This document shows positions 14,523 through 22,405 of a stretch of 23,437 bases of DNA, in pieces. The notes below the pieces were generated by a model. The model was not told the origin of the DNA, did no database searches, and saw only the letters and a list, made by a program, of their open reading frames with translations. How positions within the stretch are numbered: the first letter of the stretch is position 1; each line of letters opens with the position of its first letter. Source of the DNA: Rhodocyclales bacterium (GTDB lineage: Bacteria; Pseudomonadota; Gammaproteobacteria; Burkholderiales; Rhodocyclaceae); NCBI GenBank assembly GCA_021286885.1, contig JAJTBM010000006.1:1-23437 (forward strand). Reading direction: 5' to 3'. Position numbers and translations under genes: made by a program.

Positions 14523-15434
14523 ATGAAACTCGCCCTCGGCCCCCTGCTCTACTACTGGCCCCGGGAGGCCACCCTGAGCTTCTACGCCGCCATTGCCGAC
14601 AGCCCCGTGGACATCGTCTATCTGGGGGAAACCGTGTGTTCCCGGCGCCATGAGCTGCGCCTGCCCGACTGGCTCGAAATTGCCCAGGTGCTCCGGGATG
14701 CCGGCAAGGAAGTGGTGCTCTCCAGCCAGGTGCTGGTGGAATCCGAATCCGACCTGAAAACCCTGCGCCGCATCGTGCAGCAAAGCACCGACGGCTTCCG
14801 GGTGGAGGCCAACGACATGGGCGCGGTGCGCCTGCTGTCCCACCAGACGCCGCGCCCCGCCTGGGTCGCCGGCCCGACCCTGAACGTGTTCAACCCCCAG
14901 ACCCTGGGCATGCTGCAAGACCTGGGCGCCCGGCGCTGGGTGGCGGCGCCGGAGATGTCCTGCGCCCAGATCAGCGCCCTGCGGGCCGCCCTCGACACGC
15001 CCCTGGAAGTGGAAGTCTTTGCCCACGGGCGCCTGCCCCTGGCCTACTCGGCGCGCTGCTTCACCGCCCGCCACTTCAATCTGCAAAAAGACAGCTGCGG
15101 CTTCCGCTGCCTGGAGTTTGCCGACGGGATTCCGCTCAACACCCGGGAAGGGGAGCCCTTCCTGACCCTGAACGGCATCCAGACCCAATCGGCCCAGGTG
15201 CATAGCCTGCTGGGGCTCTTGCCCGAGGTGCAGGCGGCGGGCGTGGACATCCTGCGCATCAGCCCCCAGGGCCAGCACACCGACACCCTCCTGCACCTCT
15301 TCCGGCGCGTGCTGGACGGCGCGCTGCACCCCACGGAGGCGCTGGCCAGTGCCACGCCGCTGCTGCCTGCTGCCCCCTGCAACGGCTTCTGGCGAGGCGA
15401 TGCGGGCCTGACCCAGCACCCCGCCCTGGTCTGA
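14523..15434 (+). CDS. ubiV: O2-independent ubiquinone biosynthesis protein UbiV (U32 family)
   Basis: The 303-residue U32-family protein starts MKLALGPLLYYWPRE and carries the [4Fe-4S] ligand set of UbiV: C39 in GETVCSRRHELR, then C179, C192 and C196 in SARCFTARHFNLQKDSCGFRC. E. coli UbiV uses C39, C180, C193 and C197, so the pattern is conserved. It pairs with UbiU for oxygen-independent ring hydroxylation in ubiquinone synthesis. It begins 46 bases after the ubiU stop, with an AAGGA-like ribosome-binding site about 14502-14506. The C-terminal piece CNGFWRGDAGL, shared with the E. coli family, supports a full-length gene. It is cotranscribed with ubiU and ubiT. Confidence 0.96.
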   Translation: MKLALGPLLYYWPREATLSFYAAIADSPVDIVYLGETVCSRRHELRLPDWLEIAQVLRDAGKEVVLSSQVLVESESDLKTLRRIVQQSTDGFRVEANDMGAVRLLSHQTPRPAWVAGPTLNVFNPQTLGMLQDLGARRWVAAPEMSCAQISALRAALDTPLEVEVFAHGRLPLAYSARCFTARHFNLQKDSCGFRCLEFADGIPLNTREGEPFLTLNGIQTQSAQVHSLLGLLPEVQAAGVDILRISPQGQHTDTLLHLFRRVLDGALHPTEALASATPLLPAAPCNGFWRGDAGLTQHPALV

Positions 15435-15447
15435 TCCCGCCATTTTT

Positions 15448-15473
15448 TGTTCACCCACAGTCTGTTCACCCAC
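15448..15473 (+). repeat. Tandem 11-base repeat in the ubiV-ubiT spacer
   Basis: TGTTCACCCAC occurs at 15448-15458 and 15463-15473, a 15-base period, just before the ubiT ribosome-binding site (GGGAG, 15478-15482). It follows a T6 run. It is probably a local duplication; a role in setting ubiT translation is possible but not shown. Confidence 0.6.
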
Positions 15474-15488
15474 TTTCGGGAGCCCCCC

Positions 15489-15929
15489 ATGCCCCTGCCC
15501 GCCTTCACGCTGCCGCCCCTGTTTGCCCGGATCGGCCCCCATCTGCCCCAGCTGCCGCCCACCCTCGCCCTGGTGGGGGGGCTCAACCTGGCCCTGGACC
15601 GCATCCTGCCCCGGGATCATCTTGACGCCCTCACCGGCAAAAAACTGATGCTGCGAGTGCTGGATGCGGGCATGAGCCTGCGCTTCACCCTGGGCGAACG
15701 GGGCTTCCGCCCCCTACTCGACACGGGCCGCCCCGACCTGTGCATTAGCGCCACCACCCGGGACTACCTGGCCCTGGCCCTGCGCGAAGAAGACCCGGAC
15801 ACCCTGTTCTTCAACCGCCGGCTGGTGATGGAAGGCGATACCGATCTGGGCCTGCTGGTCAAGAACACCCTGGACGCCGTGGACTGGAGCGCCCTGCGCC
15901 TCCCCCTGCCGGGCCTCGCGCCCCGCTGA
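15489..15929 (+). CDS. ubiT: Ubiquinone biosynthesis accessory factor UbiT (SCP2 domain)
   Basis: From ATG 15489, which has GGGAG at 15478-15482, the protein is 146 residues; frame openings further upstream lack such a site. It is an SCP2-type sterol-carrier domain: ALVGGLNLALDRILPRDHLDALTGKKLMLRVLDAGMSLRFTLGERG, then DLCISATTRDYLALALREEDPDTLFFNRRLVMEGDTDLGLLVKNTLDAVD. This corresponds to E. coli UbiT (YhbT), where the FFxRxLxxEGDTELGLxVKNxLDA core is a family hallmark. UbiT binds the lipid quinone intermediates and is needed with UbiU/UbiV for O2-independent synthesis. Location directly after ubiV supports the call; in E. coli ubiT is divergent from ubiUV, so the single-operon layout here is a difference worth noting. 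Confidence 0.95.
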   Translation: MPLPAFTLPPLFARIGPHLPQLPPTLALVGGLNLALDRILPRDHLDALTGKKLMLRVLDAGMSLRFTLGERGFRPLLDTGRPDLCISATTRDYLALALREEDPDTLFFNRRLVMEGDTDLGLLVKNTLDAVDWSALRLPLPGLAPR

Positions 15930-15980
15930 AGCCCGCGCAACGCACAGCCCCATGGGCAGCCAGGGCCAAGACGCCCTAGA

Positions 15981-17117
15981 ATGGGCTCTGACCCGTTTCA
16001 TGCTGCCCCCATGCATCCTCCACCCGAAGACGCCTCCGCCGCTGCCCGGCTGGCCGGCTGGTTTGCCGCCGCCATCGGGCTGCTGATTGTCTATGCCTGC
16101 CTGCACCCTTTCACAGGCTGGCGCGACCCAGCCCTGCCGCCCCTGGGCTTTCTGTCTGTCCCGCTGCCCACGGGCCGCTACCTGCTCTGGAGCGACGTGG
16201 TGGTGAATGTGCTGGGCACTGTTCCTTTCAGCTTTGCGCTGGTGCCCGCCCTGCGCCACCGGCTGGGCGCAAGGGGCGCCCCGCTGCTGGCCGCCCTGCT
16301 CACTTTCGGCCTCAGCCTGGGGGTCGAGACCCTGCAAAACTACCTGCCCAGCCGGGTGCCCTCCAACCTGGATATCGCCACCAACACCCTGGGCGGGCTG
16401 CTCGGCGCCCTGGCGGGGATCCGTTGGGGGCACGCCCTGTTTGCTCCGGGGCGCGGCATCAGCCGCTGGCGCGAGCACTTCATCATCCCCGGCCACTTGG
16501 GTGATGTGGGTCTGGTGCTGCTGCTGTCCTGGCTACTCACCCAGCTCACCTCCGACAACCTGCTGTTCGCCAGCGGCGACCTGCGCCGACTGTTTGATCT
16601 GCCCACCGCCCTGCCTTTTTCGCCCCAACGCTTCATGAAAGTGGAAAGCGCCATCGTGGCCTGCCAGCTGGTGGCGGTGGGGCTGACCACCCGGGTCATC
16701 CAGCGCCATTTCAGCCCCTGGCCCATTCTGCTGCTGCCCCTCGCCGCCCTGGGCCTGCGCAGCCTGGTGGATGGGGCCGTGTTCTACCCCGGCGATGCGC
16801 TCCACTGGGCCACCCAAGGCGGCCAGACTGGGCTGGCCCTGGGCGGCGTGCTGCTGGCCATCTGCCTGCTGCTGCCCCGCTTCATGCACGGCACCCTGGC
16901 CGGGCTGGCCCTGCTGGTGGGCACCGCCCTGGTGAATCTGGCCCCAGACAACCCTTTCCTGCCCCATAACATTCCCCTCCCGCGCCAGGGCAATGCGCTG
17001 AACTTCCTGGGCCTGACCCAACTCACAGCCAGCCTGTGGCCCTTTCTGACCTTTGTATATCTGGGGCTGCTGGGCAGCCGCATGAGCGCCAGCAAACGCG
17101 CACCGTTTCAACGATAA
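15981..17117 (+). CDS. VanZ-like integral membrane protein
   Basis: The 378-residue protein (368 if ATG 16011 is used) has about nine hydrophobic segments. The first part resembles VanZ-family proteins: a first membrane helix at about 24-45, LLWSDVVVNVLGTVPFSFALVPAL (67-90), then a helix ending LGVETLQNYLPSRVPSNLDIATNTLGGLLGALAG (113-146). That last segment, with its ETxQ...R..D..TN..G pattern, is the diagnostic VanZ motif. The C-terminal half (about 175-370) adds further membrane segments not found in minimal VanZ. Some VanZ-family proteins alter susceptibility to glycopeptide or lipoglycopeptide drugs; most have no known role, and I infer none here. Neither start has a good ribosome-binding site. 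It is separated by 51 bases from ubiT and 44 from the ferredoxin gene. Confidence 0.8.
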   Translation: MGSDPFHAAPMHPPPEDASAAARLAGWFAAAIGLLIVYACLHPFTGWRDPALPPLGFLSVPLPTGRYLLWSDVVVNVLGTVPFSFALVPALRHRLGARGAPLLAALLTFGLSLGVETLQNYLPSRVPSNLDIATNTLGGLLGALAGIRWGHALFAPGRGISRWREHFIIPGHLGDVGLVLLLSWLLTQLTSDNLLFASGDLRRLFDLPTALPFSPQRFMKVESAIVACQLVAVGLTTRVIQRHFSPWPILLLPLAALGLRSLVDGAVFYPGDALHWATQGGQTGLALGGVLLAICLLLPRFMHGTLAGLALLVGTALVNLAPDNPFLPHNIPLPRQGNALNFLGLTQLTASLWPFLTFVYLGLLGSRMSASKRAPFQR

Positions 17118-17161
17118 TCATCGACATAAGCATTCACTCCATACCCCTTATAAAAACACCC

Positions 17162-17488
17162 ATGACAACGCCCGCCGATACCTCCTACTTCAAGCACCAC
17201 GTGTTCTTCTGCTGCAACCAGCGCGCCGAAGGCGAGATGAGTTGCAACGCCCAGGGCGCCACCGCCCTCCAGACCTACGCTAAAGAGCGCGTCGGCGAAC
17301 TCGGGCTCAACGGCGCCGGCAAGGTGCGCATCAACAAGGCCGGCTGCCTGGGCCGCTGCGACCAAGGCCCGGTGCTGGTGGTGTACCCGGACAACGTCTG
17401 GTACACCTGCATCGACCAGGAAGATGTGGACGAGATCATCAGCGAACACCTGCAAAATGGCCGGGTGGTCGAGCGTCTGAAGATCTGA
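17162..17488 (+). CDS. [2Fe-2S] ferredoxin, thioredoxin-like fold
   Basis: From ATG 17162 the protein is 108 residues. HHVFFCCNQR (12-21) has C17/C18, followed by EGEMSCNAQGA with C28 and NKAGCLGRCDQGPVLVVYPDNVWY with C62 and C66. This is the cysteine layout of the thioredoxin-like ferredoxins (Aquifex Fd4, Azotobacter Shethna protein I), which are dimeric one-electron carriers or protective proteins. An extra C83 is present. The leader before the gene is AT-richer than its surroundings (17118-17160), so a promoter there is likely, but I find no well-spaced -35/-10 pair. The next gene starts 10 bases after the stop, so this is probably the first gene of the tight run that ends with dsbD. The redox partner is unknown. 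Confidence 0.9.
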   Translation: MTTPADTSYFKHHVFFCCNQRAEGEMSCNAQGATALQTYAKERVGELGLNGAGKVRINKAGCLGRCDQGPVLVVYPDNVWYTCIDQEDVDEIISEHLQNGRVVERLKI

Positions 17489-17498
17489 GGAGTGCCCC

Positions 17499-18140
17499 AT
17501 GGCTGCCACTGAAACCGTGCTGATTCACGGCCCGGCGGGCAACATCGACCTGATCATCGACACCCCCGACCGGGTGCGCGGGATCGCCCTGATCTGCCAC
17601 CCCCATCCCCTGTTCCAGGGCGCCAACACCAACAAGGTGGCCCACACCCTGGCCCGGATCTTCCGCGACCTGGGTTATGCGGCCCTGCGCCCCAACTTTC
17701 GGGGGGTGGGCAAGAGCGATGGCAGCCACGACCACGGGATCGCCGAAACCGAAGACATGCTGGCCGTGATCGGCTGGGCCCAGAGCCGCTGGGGTGCCCT
17801 GCCCCTGGCCCTGGGGGGCTTCTCCTTCGGCGCGTTTGTGCAAACCCGGGTGGCCGCCCGTCTGGCTGACAGTCTCACCCCGCCCGAGCGCATCGTGCTG
17901 GTGGGCACCGCAGCCGGCGAAGTGACCGGTGCCCGCAGCTACAGCACCGAGCCCGTGCCCGCCCACACCCTGCTGATCCACGGCGAACTGGATGAAACCG
18001 TGGCCCTGGGCAACGTGATGCGCTGGGCCGAACCCCAGGAACTGCCGGTGGTGGTGGTACCGGGCGCAGACCATTTCTTCCACGGCCGCCTGCACGTGCT
18101 GCGCCGTATCATCGAACGCACCTGGAGCCCCCTGCCATGA
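17499..18140 (+). CDS. Alpha/beta hydrolase, dienelactone-hydrolase-like group
   Basis: The 213-residue protein shows ICHPHPLFQGANTNKV (32-47), FRGVGKSDG (68-75), the nucleophile elbow GGFSFGA with S109, an acid D165 in HGELDE and the base H192 in GADHFFHG. This set, with HPHP and NKV, defines a well-spread group of small bacterial hydrolases usually annotated only as alpha/beta hydrolase. Substrate is unknown. A GAGGAG ribosome-binding site lies between the ferredoxin stop and this start. The stop overlaps the following GST start by four bases (ATGA), so translation is coupled and a joint role with the GST, for example in detoxification of a reactive ester or conjugate, is possible but inferred. 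Confidence 0.9.
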   Translation: MAATETVLIHGPAGNIDLIIDTPDRVRGIALICHPHPLFQGANTNKVAHTLARIFRDLGYAALRPNFRGVGKSDGSHDHGIAETEDMLAVIGWAQSRWGALPLALGGFSFGAFVQTRVAARLADSLTPPERIVLVGTAAGEVTGARSYSTEPVPAHTLLIHGELDETVALGNVMRWAEPQELPVVVVPGADHFFHGRLHVLRRIIERTWSPLP

Positions 18141-18745
18141 AACTGATCGCATCGCTCACCAGCCCCTACGCCCGCAAGATCCGGGTGATCCTGGCCGAAA
18201 AGCAGCTCCCGTTTGAGTTGGAAGTGGACATCCCATGGGTGCCCGAGACCCAGGTGGCGGCCTACAACCCCCTGGGCAAGGTACCGGCGCTGGTGGCCGA
18301 TGATGGGGAGGTCTGGTTCGACTCCCCGGTGATCGCCGAATACCTCGAAACCCTGGGTGGCCCAGCCCTGCTGCCGGAAGAACGCCGCGCCGCCCTGCCG
18401 GTGCGCCAGACCGAGGCCCTGGCCGACGGGATCACCGATGCGGCGGTGGCCGCCTTCCTCGAATCCCGCCGCCCGGCCGCCCAGCAAGACAGCGCCACCA
18501 GCGAACGCCAGATCACCAAGATCCAGCGCGGGCTGGCCGCTCTCGAAGAGCGGCTGGAACAGCGCAAGGGCCTGGACGCGGGCAGCCTGGGCCTGGGCGA
18601 TATCGCCGCCGGCTGCGCCCTGGCTTATCTGGACTTCCGCCTGCCCCAGCTGGCCTGGCGCCAGGATCACCCCAGCCTGGCCGCCTGGGCGGCCGAACTG
18701 CTGGCCCGGCCCAGCTTCACGGCCAGCGTACCGCCCGCCCTCTAG
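18137..18745 (+). CDS. Glutathione S-transferase family protein
   Basis: The 202-residue protein has the two-domain GST layout. The N-terminal thioredoxin-like half (1-78) contains LTSPYARKIRVILAEKQLPFE with a Ser/Tyr pair near residues 9-11, NPLGKVPALV with the cis-proline, and DSPVIAEYLE, where the Asp-Ser pair binds glutathione. The all-helical C-terminal half follows, with LGLGDIAAGCALAYLDFRLP (about 154-173), the GST N-capping-box region. It resembles the YibF-like and other small proteobacterial GSTs. Electrophile substrate is unknown. It overlaps the hydrolase gene upstream by four bases and is followed after seven bases by the GGDEF gene. Confidence 0.93.
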   Translation: MKLIASLTSPYARKIRVILAEKQLPFELEVDIPWVPETQVAAYNPLGKVPALVADDGEVWFDSPVIAEYLETLGGPALLPEERRAALPVRQTEALADGITDAAVAAFLESRRPAAQQDSATSERQITKIQRGLAALEERLEQRKGLDAGSLGLGDIAAGCALAYLDFRLPQLAWRQDHPSLAAWAAELLARPSFTASVPPAL

Positions 18746-18752
18746 GCACGCC

Positions 18753-20066
18753 ATGGACGCCCCGTCGCCCCTTCCCGACGGGCTGGACAGCCGCGACCTG
18801 CTGAATCACCTGCCGGTCGCCCTGGCCCTGCTCGATGGGAACGAGAATGTCCTCTATACCAACGCCTGTTTTCGGGCCTGGTTTGGCACACCCCACACCC
18901 TGCGAAGCTGGTGGCGCACGCTGCTCCCCGATTCACCCAGCACCGAACCCCCCGCCCTGAACGGGGCCATACGGGCCTTCACCGGGCCCCAGGCCCGGCA
19001 TTTACAGGGGCAGCGCAGCGTGCACGGCCCCTGGCAAGTGCTGTGCTGCACCGAGCGGGACGGAGGCATGGGGCAACAGGCCATCCTGCAACAAGCCCTG
19101 GTGGAACTGGAAACCAGCGCCACCACCGACCCCCTCACCGGGGTGCTCACCCGGCGCCGGCTGGAAGAAGCCTCGGCCAACGAGCTCCAGCGCTTTCGCC
19201 GCTTTGGCCATCCGATTGCGCTGATCCTGGCCGACATCGACCACTTCAAGCAGGTCAACGACGGGCACGGACATCTGGTGGGCGACCGGGTGCTGGCCGA
19301 ATTCGCCCGACGGCTGGAAACCGAATCCCGGGATCTGGACGTGGTCGGGCGCTACGGGGGCGAAGAGTTTGTGATCCTGCTCCCCAGCACCACCCTGCCC
19401 GGCGCCTGTGTGCTGGCCGAAAAGCTGCGCCGCGCCGTCTGGGAAACCCCCTTCCCCCAGGTGGGGCCCCTGAGCGCCAGCTTCGGCGTGGCCGAATGCC
19501 AGCCCGGGGAGGACTGGCATCAGTGGCTGGGGCGGGCCGACAAGGCGCTCTACGCGGCCAAAAGTCAGGGGCGCAACCGGGTGGAGGCCGCTCCGGGCAG
19601 CACGCCCACCTCCACCCCCATTCCCATGGACGCCCGGCTGAACCGGCTGGTCTGGGAAGAAGGCCATTGTGTGGGCGATCCCGTTCTGGACGAACAACAC
19701 CGCACCCTGTTCGGTCTGGCCCATGAACTGCTCCAGCTGATCCGGGCCCAGGCCCCCATGGGGCAGCTCTACAGCGTGCTGGATCACCTGATCCAGACCA
19801 TAGGCCAGCACTTCCACGACGAAGAACGGGTGATGACCCAGCTCAACTACCCGGGGCTGGCCCAGCACATCAAGGCCCATCGCATTCTGGGCGCCAAGCT
19901 GGACGGGCTCACCCGCCAAAGCGCCCAAGGCAGCCTGAGCCCAGCGCGCCTGCTGGATTTTCTGGCCTACGATCTGGTGGATCACCACGCCCTAGGGCCT
20001 GATCGGGACTTCATTCCCTGGCTGCAGGATTCCGGCGCCGCCAACCCCTACGATCCCACCCCTTGA
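18753..20066 (+). CDS. Diguanylate cyclase with PAS-like, GGDEF and hemerythrin domains
   Basis: From ATG 18753 the protein is 437 residues. Residues about 14-100 look like a PAS fold (LLNHLPVALALLDGNENVLYTNACFRAWFG). Residues 125-280 form the GGDEF domain: DPLTGVLTRRRLEE, LADIDHFKQVNDGHGHLVGD, and the active site GGEEF (202-206), so it should make c-di-GMP. The product-inhibition I-site RxxD is present (R193, D196) five residues before GGEEF. Residues about 296-425 form a bacteriohemerythrin domain with all seven expected iron ligands: H316, H353, E357, H372, H376, H412 and D417. Hemerythrin binds O2 at a di-iron centre. The protein is therefore probably a soluble O2- or redox-responsive c-di-GMP synthase. 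No membrane segment is visible. It lies in a run of tightly spaced genes. Confidence 0.93.
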   Translation: MDAPSPLPDGLDSRDLLNHLPVALALLDGNENVLYTNACFRAWFGTPHTLRSWWRTLLPDSPSTEPPALNGAIRAFTGPQARHLQGQRSVHGPWQVLCCTERDGGMGQQAILQQALVELETSATTDPLTGVLTRRRLEEASANELQRFRRFGHPIALILADIDHFKQVNDGHGHLVGDRVLAEFARRLETESRDLDVVGRYGGEEFVILLPSTTLPGACVLAEKLRRAVWETPFPQVGPLSASFGVAECQPGEDWHQWLGRADKALYAAKSQGRNRVEAAPGSTPTSTPIPMDARLNRLVWEEGHCVGDPVLDEQHRTLFGLAHELLQLIRAQAPMGQLYSVLDHLIQTIGQHFHDEERVMTQLNYPGLAQHIKAHRILGAKLDGLTRQSAQGSLSPARLLDFLAYDLVDHHALGPDRDFIPWLQDSGAANPYDPTP

Positions 20067-20082
20067 GCACCTTTCACACCCC

Positions 20083-20415
20083 ATGTCCGATACCGAAATC
20101 CTGCTGGCCATGACCACGCTGCCGGATGCCGAGCAAGCCCAGACCCTCGCCCAAAAGCTGATCGAACTCAAGCTTGCCGCCTGTATCCAGTGTCTTTCCC
20201 CCTGCGTTTCGGTGTATGAATGGGCGGGTCAGGTGGAGCGCAGCAGTGAAGTCCCGCTGCTGATCAAAACCACCCGGGCAGCCTGGCCCGCCCTGGAGCA
20301 GGCCATTCTGGCTGCCCACCCCTACGAACTTCCCGAAATCATTGCAGTCCCAGTGACTGCCGGGCTACCTGCCTACCTTGGCTGGGTGGCCCGCCAGACC
20401 CGCGCCTCCTGTTGA
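20083..20415 (+). CDS. cutA: CutA1-type divalent cation tolerance protein
   Basis: The 110-residue protein has the CutA1 landmarks: LLAMTTLPDAEQAQTLAQKLIELKLAACIQCLSPCVSVYEWAGQVERSSEVPLLIKTT, with the conserved CxxxxxxxSxYxWxGxxxxxxE pattern, and AAHPYELPEIIAVPV near the end (HPYxxPEI is the most conserved stretch). CutA1 forms a stable trimer; E. coli mutants were linked to copper tolerance, but the true role is unsettled. It is followed after four bases by dsbD, the same gene order as in E. coli, where part of the cut phenotype was traced to dsbD. It starts 16 bases after the GGDEF gene. Confidence 0.96.
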   Translation: MSDTEILLAMTTLPDAEQAQTLAQKLIELKLAACIQCLSPCVSVYEWAGQVERSSEVPLLIKTTRAAWPALEQAILAAHPYELPEIIAVPVTAGLPAYLGWVARQTRASC

Positions 20416-20419
20416 TTCG

Positions 20420-22231
20420 ATGATGCACCCACCCGCACTTGCCGCCCTGCCCGGGCGCTCCCCGTTTACATGGCTGGCCCGGCTGGGCCTGCTGCTCTTC
20501 ATCGGCCTGCTCAGCCTGAGCGCCCGCGCTGCCGGCGAGCCCCTGCCCGTCGAGCAGGCCTTCCAGGGCTCCGCCCGGGCCCTGGACCCCCAGTTCATCG
20601 AAGTCAGCTTCAAGATCGCCGATGGCTACTACCTGTACCGGCACCGCTTCAAGTTCCAGGCGGAAGGCGCAGACCTGAGCCTGGGCGAGCCCCAACTCCC
20701 GCCCGGCAAGCCCAAGAAAGATGATGCCTTTGGCGAAGTGGAGATCTATCGCAAGGAGCTGCGCTTCCTGGTGCCCATCACCGCTGGCGGCACCGCGCCC
20801 TTCAGCCTGCGCATGACCAGCCAGGGCTGCGCCGACATGGGCATCTGCTATCCGCCCCAGGTGCAGACCGTCCAGATCAGCCCCGCCGCTCCGGGCAGCA
20901 GCGCCCCCGCGCCGGCCACCGAAGCCCCGGCCCACGATGAATCAGGGCGCATCGCCCAACTGCTCTCCGGGGGCAGCACCCTTGGCACCCTGGCCAGCTT
21001 CTTCGGCTTTGGGCTGCTGCTCGCCTTCACCCCCTGCGTGTTTCCGATGATTCCCATCCTGTCGGGCATCATCGTCGGCCACGGGCACCAGATCAGCAAG
21101 GGTCGCGCCCTGGGTTTGTCCCTGATCTACGTGCTGGGCATGGCCGTCACCTACACCGCCGCCGGGGTCGCTGCCGGGCTCTCGGGCACCCTGCTTTCTG
21201 CCGCGCTCCAGAACCCCTGGGTGCTGGGCGGTTTTGCGCTGGTGTTCGTGGTGCTGTCGGGGGCGATGTTCGGCTTCTACGAACTGCAGCTGCCCACCGC
21301 CCTGCAAAGCCGGCTCTCCGACCAGGCCAACCGCCAGGGCGGCTCGCCCCTGGGCATCCTGCTGATGGGCGCCCTCTCGGCCCTGATCGTGGGGCCCTGC
21401 GTGGCCGCCCCCCTGGCCGGCGCCCTGCTGTACATCGCCAAGAGCGGCGATGCGTTGCTGGGCGGCGCCGCCCTGTTCTGCCTCGCCCTCGGCATGGGCG
21501 CGCCGCTGGTGGTGGTGGGCGTGCTCGCCCGCAGCGCCCTGCCCAAGCCCGGCCCCTGGATGGAAGGGGTCAAGCGCGGCTTCGGGGTGATGCTGCTGGG
21601 CGTCGCCGTGTGGCTGGTGAGCCCGGTACTGCCGCCCCTGGTGCCCATGCTCGCGTGGGCCGCCCTGCTGGTACTGTCGGGGGTGTTTTTACGGGCCCTG
21701 GACCCGCTTCCACCCCACGCTCACAACGGGCAGCGTTTCTGGAAGGGCGTCGGCATTCTGGCCCTGCTGGCCGGGGCGGCGATTTTTGTGGGTGCCCTGG
21801 CCGGCTCCCGCGACCCGCTTCAACCCCTCGCCATCCTGCGCGCCCAGGCCGCCGAAACCCGGGAAGCACCGCGCTTCACCCGCATCCGCTCGGTGGCCGA
21901 GCTGGACGCCGCCGTGGCCCAGGCCGGCAAGCCGGTGATGCTGGATTTCTATGCCGACTGGTGCATCTCGTGCAAGGAAATGGAGCGCTACACCTTCTCC
22001 GACCCGGCCATCGGGCGCCAGCTGGAGGGCTTCGTGCTGCTCCAGGCCGACGTGACCGCCAACAACGAGGACGACAAGGCCCTGCTCAAGCGCTTCGGCC
22101 TGTTCGGCCCGCCGGGCATCATCTTCTTCGACGCCCACGGCCAAGAACGTCGCACGCCCCGGGTGGTGGGCTTCCAGGAAGCCGAGGTTTTTGGCCAGGC
22201 CCTCACCGCCGCCCTCGCCCCAACACCCTGA
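20420..22231 (+). CDS. dsbD: Thiol:disulfide interchange protein DsbD
   Basis: From ATG 20420 (MMHPPAL) the protein is 603 residues. A signal peptide (about 15-38, LLLFIGLLSLSARAAG) is followed by the periplasmic N-terminal domain with the Cys pair in QGCADMGICYPP. The central membrane domain has about eight segments and its two cysteines in TPCVFPMIPIL and GPCVAAPLAGALLY. The C-terminal periplasmic thioredoxin domain has DWCISCKEME, the CxxC site. All six functional cysteines are therefore kept. DsbD carries electrons from cytoplasmic thioredoxin across the inner membrane to periplasmic DsbC/DsbG and cytochrome c maturation. It is the last gene of the run, four bases after cutA. A second ATG at 20423 is adjacent. 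Confidence 0.96.
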   Translation: MMHPPALAALPGRSPFTWLARLGLLLFIGLLSLSARAAGEPLPVEQAFQGSARALDPQFIEVSFKIADGYYLYRHRFKFQAEGADLSLGEPQLPPGKPKKDDAFGEVEIYRKELRFLVPITAGGTAPFSLRMTSQGCADMGICYPPQVQTVQISPAAPGSSAPAPATEAPAHDESGRIAQLLSGGSTLGTLASFFGFGLLLAFTPCVFPMIPILSGIIVGHGHQISKGRALGLSLIYVLGMAVTYTAAGVAAGLSGTLLSAALQNPWVLGGFALVFVVLSGAMFGFYELQLPTALQSRLSDQANRQGGSPLGILLMGALSALIVGPCVAAPLAGALLYIAKSGDALLGGAALFCLALGMGAPLVVVGVLARSALPKPGPWMEGVKRGFGVMLLGVAVWLVSPVLPPLVPMLAWAALLVLSGVFLRALDPLPPHAHNGQRFWKGVGILALLAGAAIFVGALAGSRDPLQPLAILRAQAAETREAPRFTRIRSVAELDAAVAQAGKPVMLDFYADWCISCKEMERYTFSDPAIGRQLEGFVLLQADVTANNEDDKALLKRFGLFGPPGIIFFDAHGQERRTPRVVGFQEAEVFGQALTAALAPTP

Positions 22232-22246
22232 AAACGCACGAAGAAC

Positions 22247-22276
22247 TTAAGCCCGCCGGCCAAAAGCCGATATAAT
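22247..22276 (+). promoter_or_regulatory. Promoter of the ahcY riboswitch transcript
   Basis: A perfect TATAAT at 22271-22276, in a GC-rich surrounding, has TTAAGC (22247-22252, three of six -35 matches) 18 bases upstream. Transcription would start near 22283, only a few bases before the first paired base of the SAH aptamer, as expected for a riboswitch leader. Confidence 0.65.
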
Positions 22277-22288
22277 CACTTCCCTCTT

Positions 22289-22384
22289 TCGAGGAGCGCT
22301 GCAAGAAAGCGCGGCCCAAACGGCCCGTCTTTCCCAGGCTCGATTCAGTGCCGGGCATCCCCCGGCACCAGAAACGGCGCTCAC
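22289..22384 (+). ncRNA. SAH riboswitch (S-adenosylhomocysteine aptamer)
   Basis: The leader of ahcY contains the conserved core of the SAH riboswitch family (Rfam RF01057): TCGAGGAGCGCTGCAAG at 22289-22305, CCCAGGCTCGA at 22333-22343 and AAACGGCGCTCACC at 22372-22385. These three blocks match the known Ralstonia aptamer nearly base for base. Pairing fits: P1 is TCGAG (22289-22293) with CTCGA (22339-22343). P2 includes GAAAG (22305-22309) with CTTTC (22329-22333). The pseudoknot pairs GAGCGC (22294-22299) with GCGCTC (22377-22382). An 8-bp hairpin pairs 22348-22355 with 22361-22368. SAH, the substrate of the downstream enzyme, is the ligand, and known members raise ahcY expression when SAH accumulates. 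Confidence 0.93.
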
Positions 22385-22405
22385 CCGTCCTGCTTAATTT
22401 GCAAA

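Noticed and set aside
14415..15620. Minus-strand open frame of about 400 codons opposite ubiV and ubiT
   Set aside because: No motif, start or ribosome-binding site of note; ubiV and ubiT on the plus strand are certain.
17113..17135. Fur-box-like GATAATCAT before the ferredoxin gene
   Set aside because: Only one half resembles the Fur consensus; the rest does not continue the repeat pattern.
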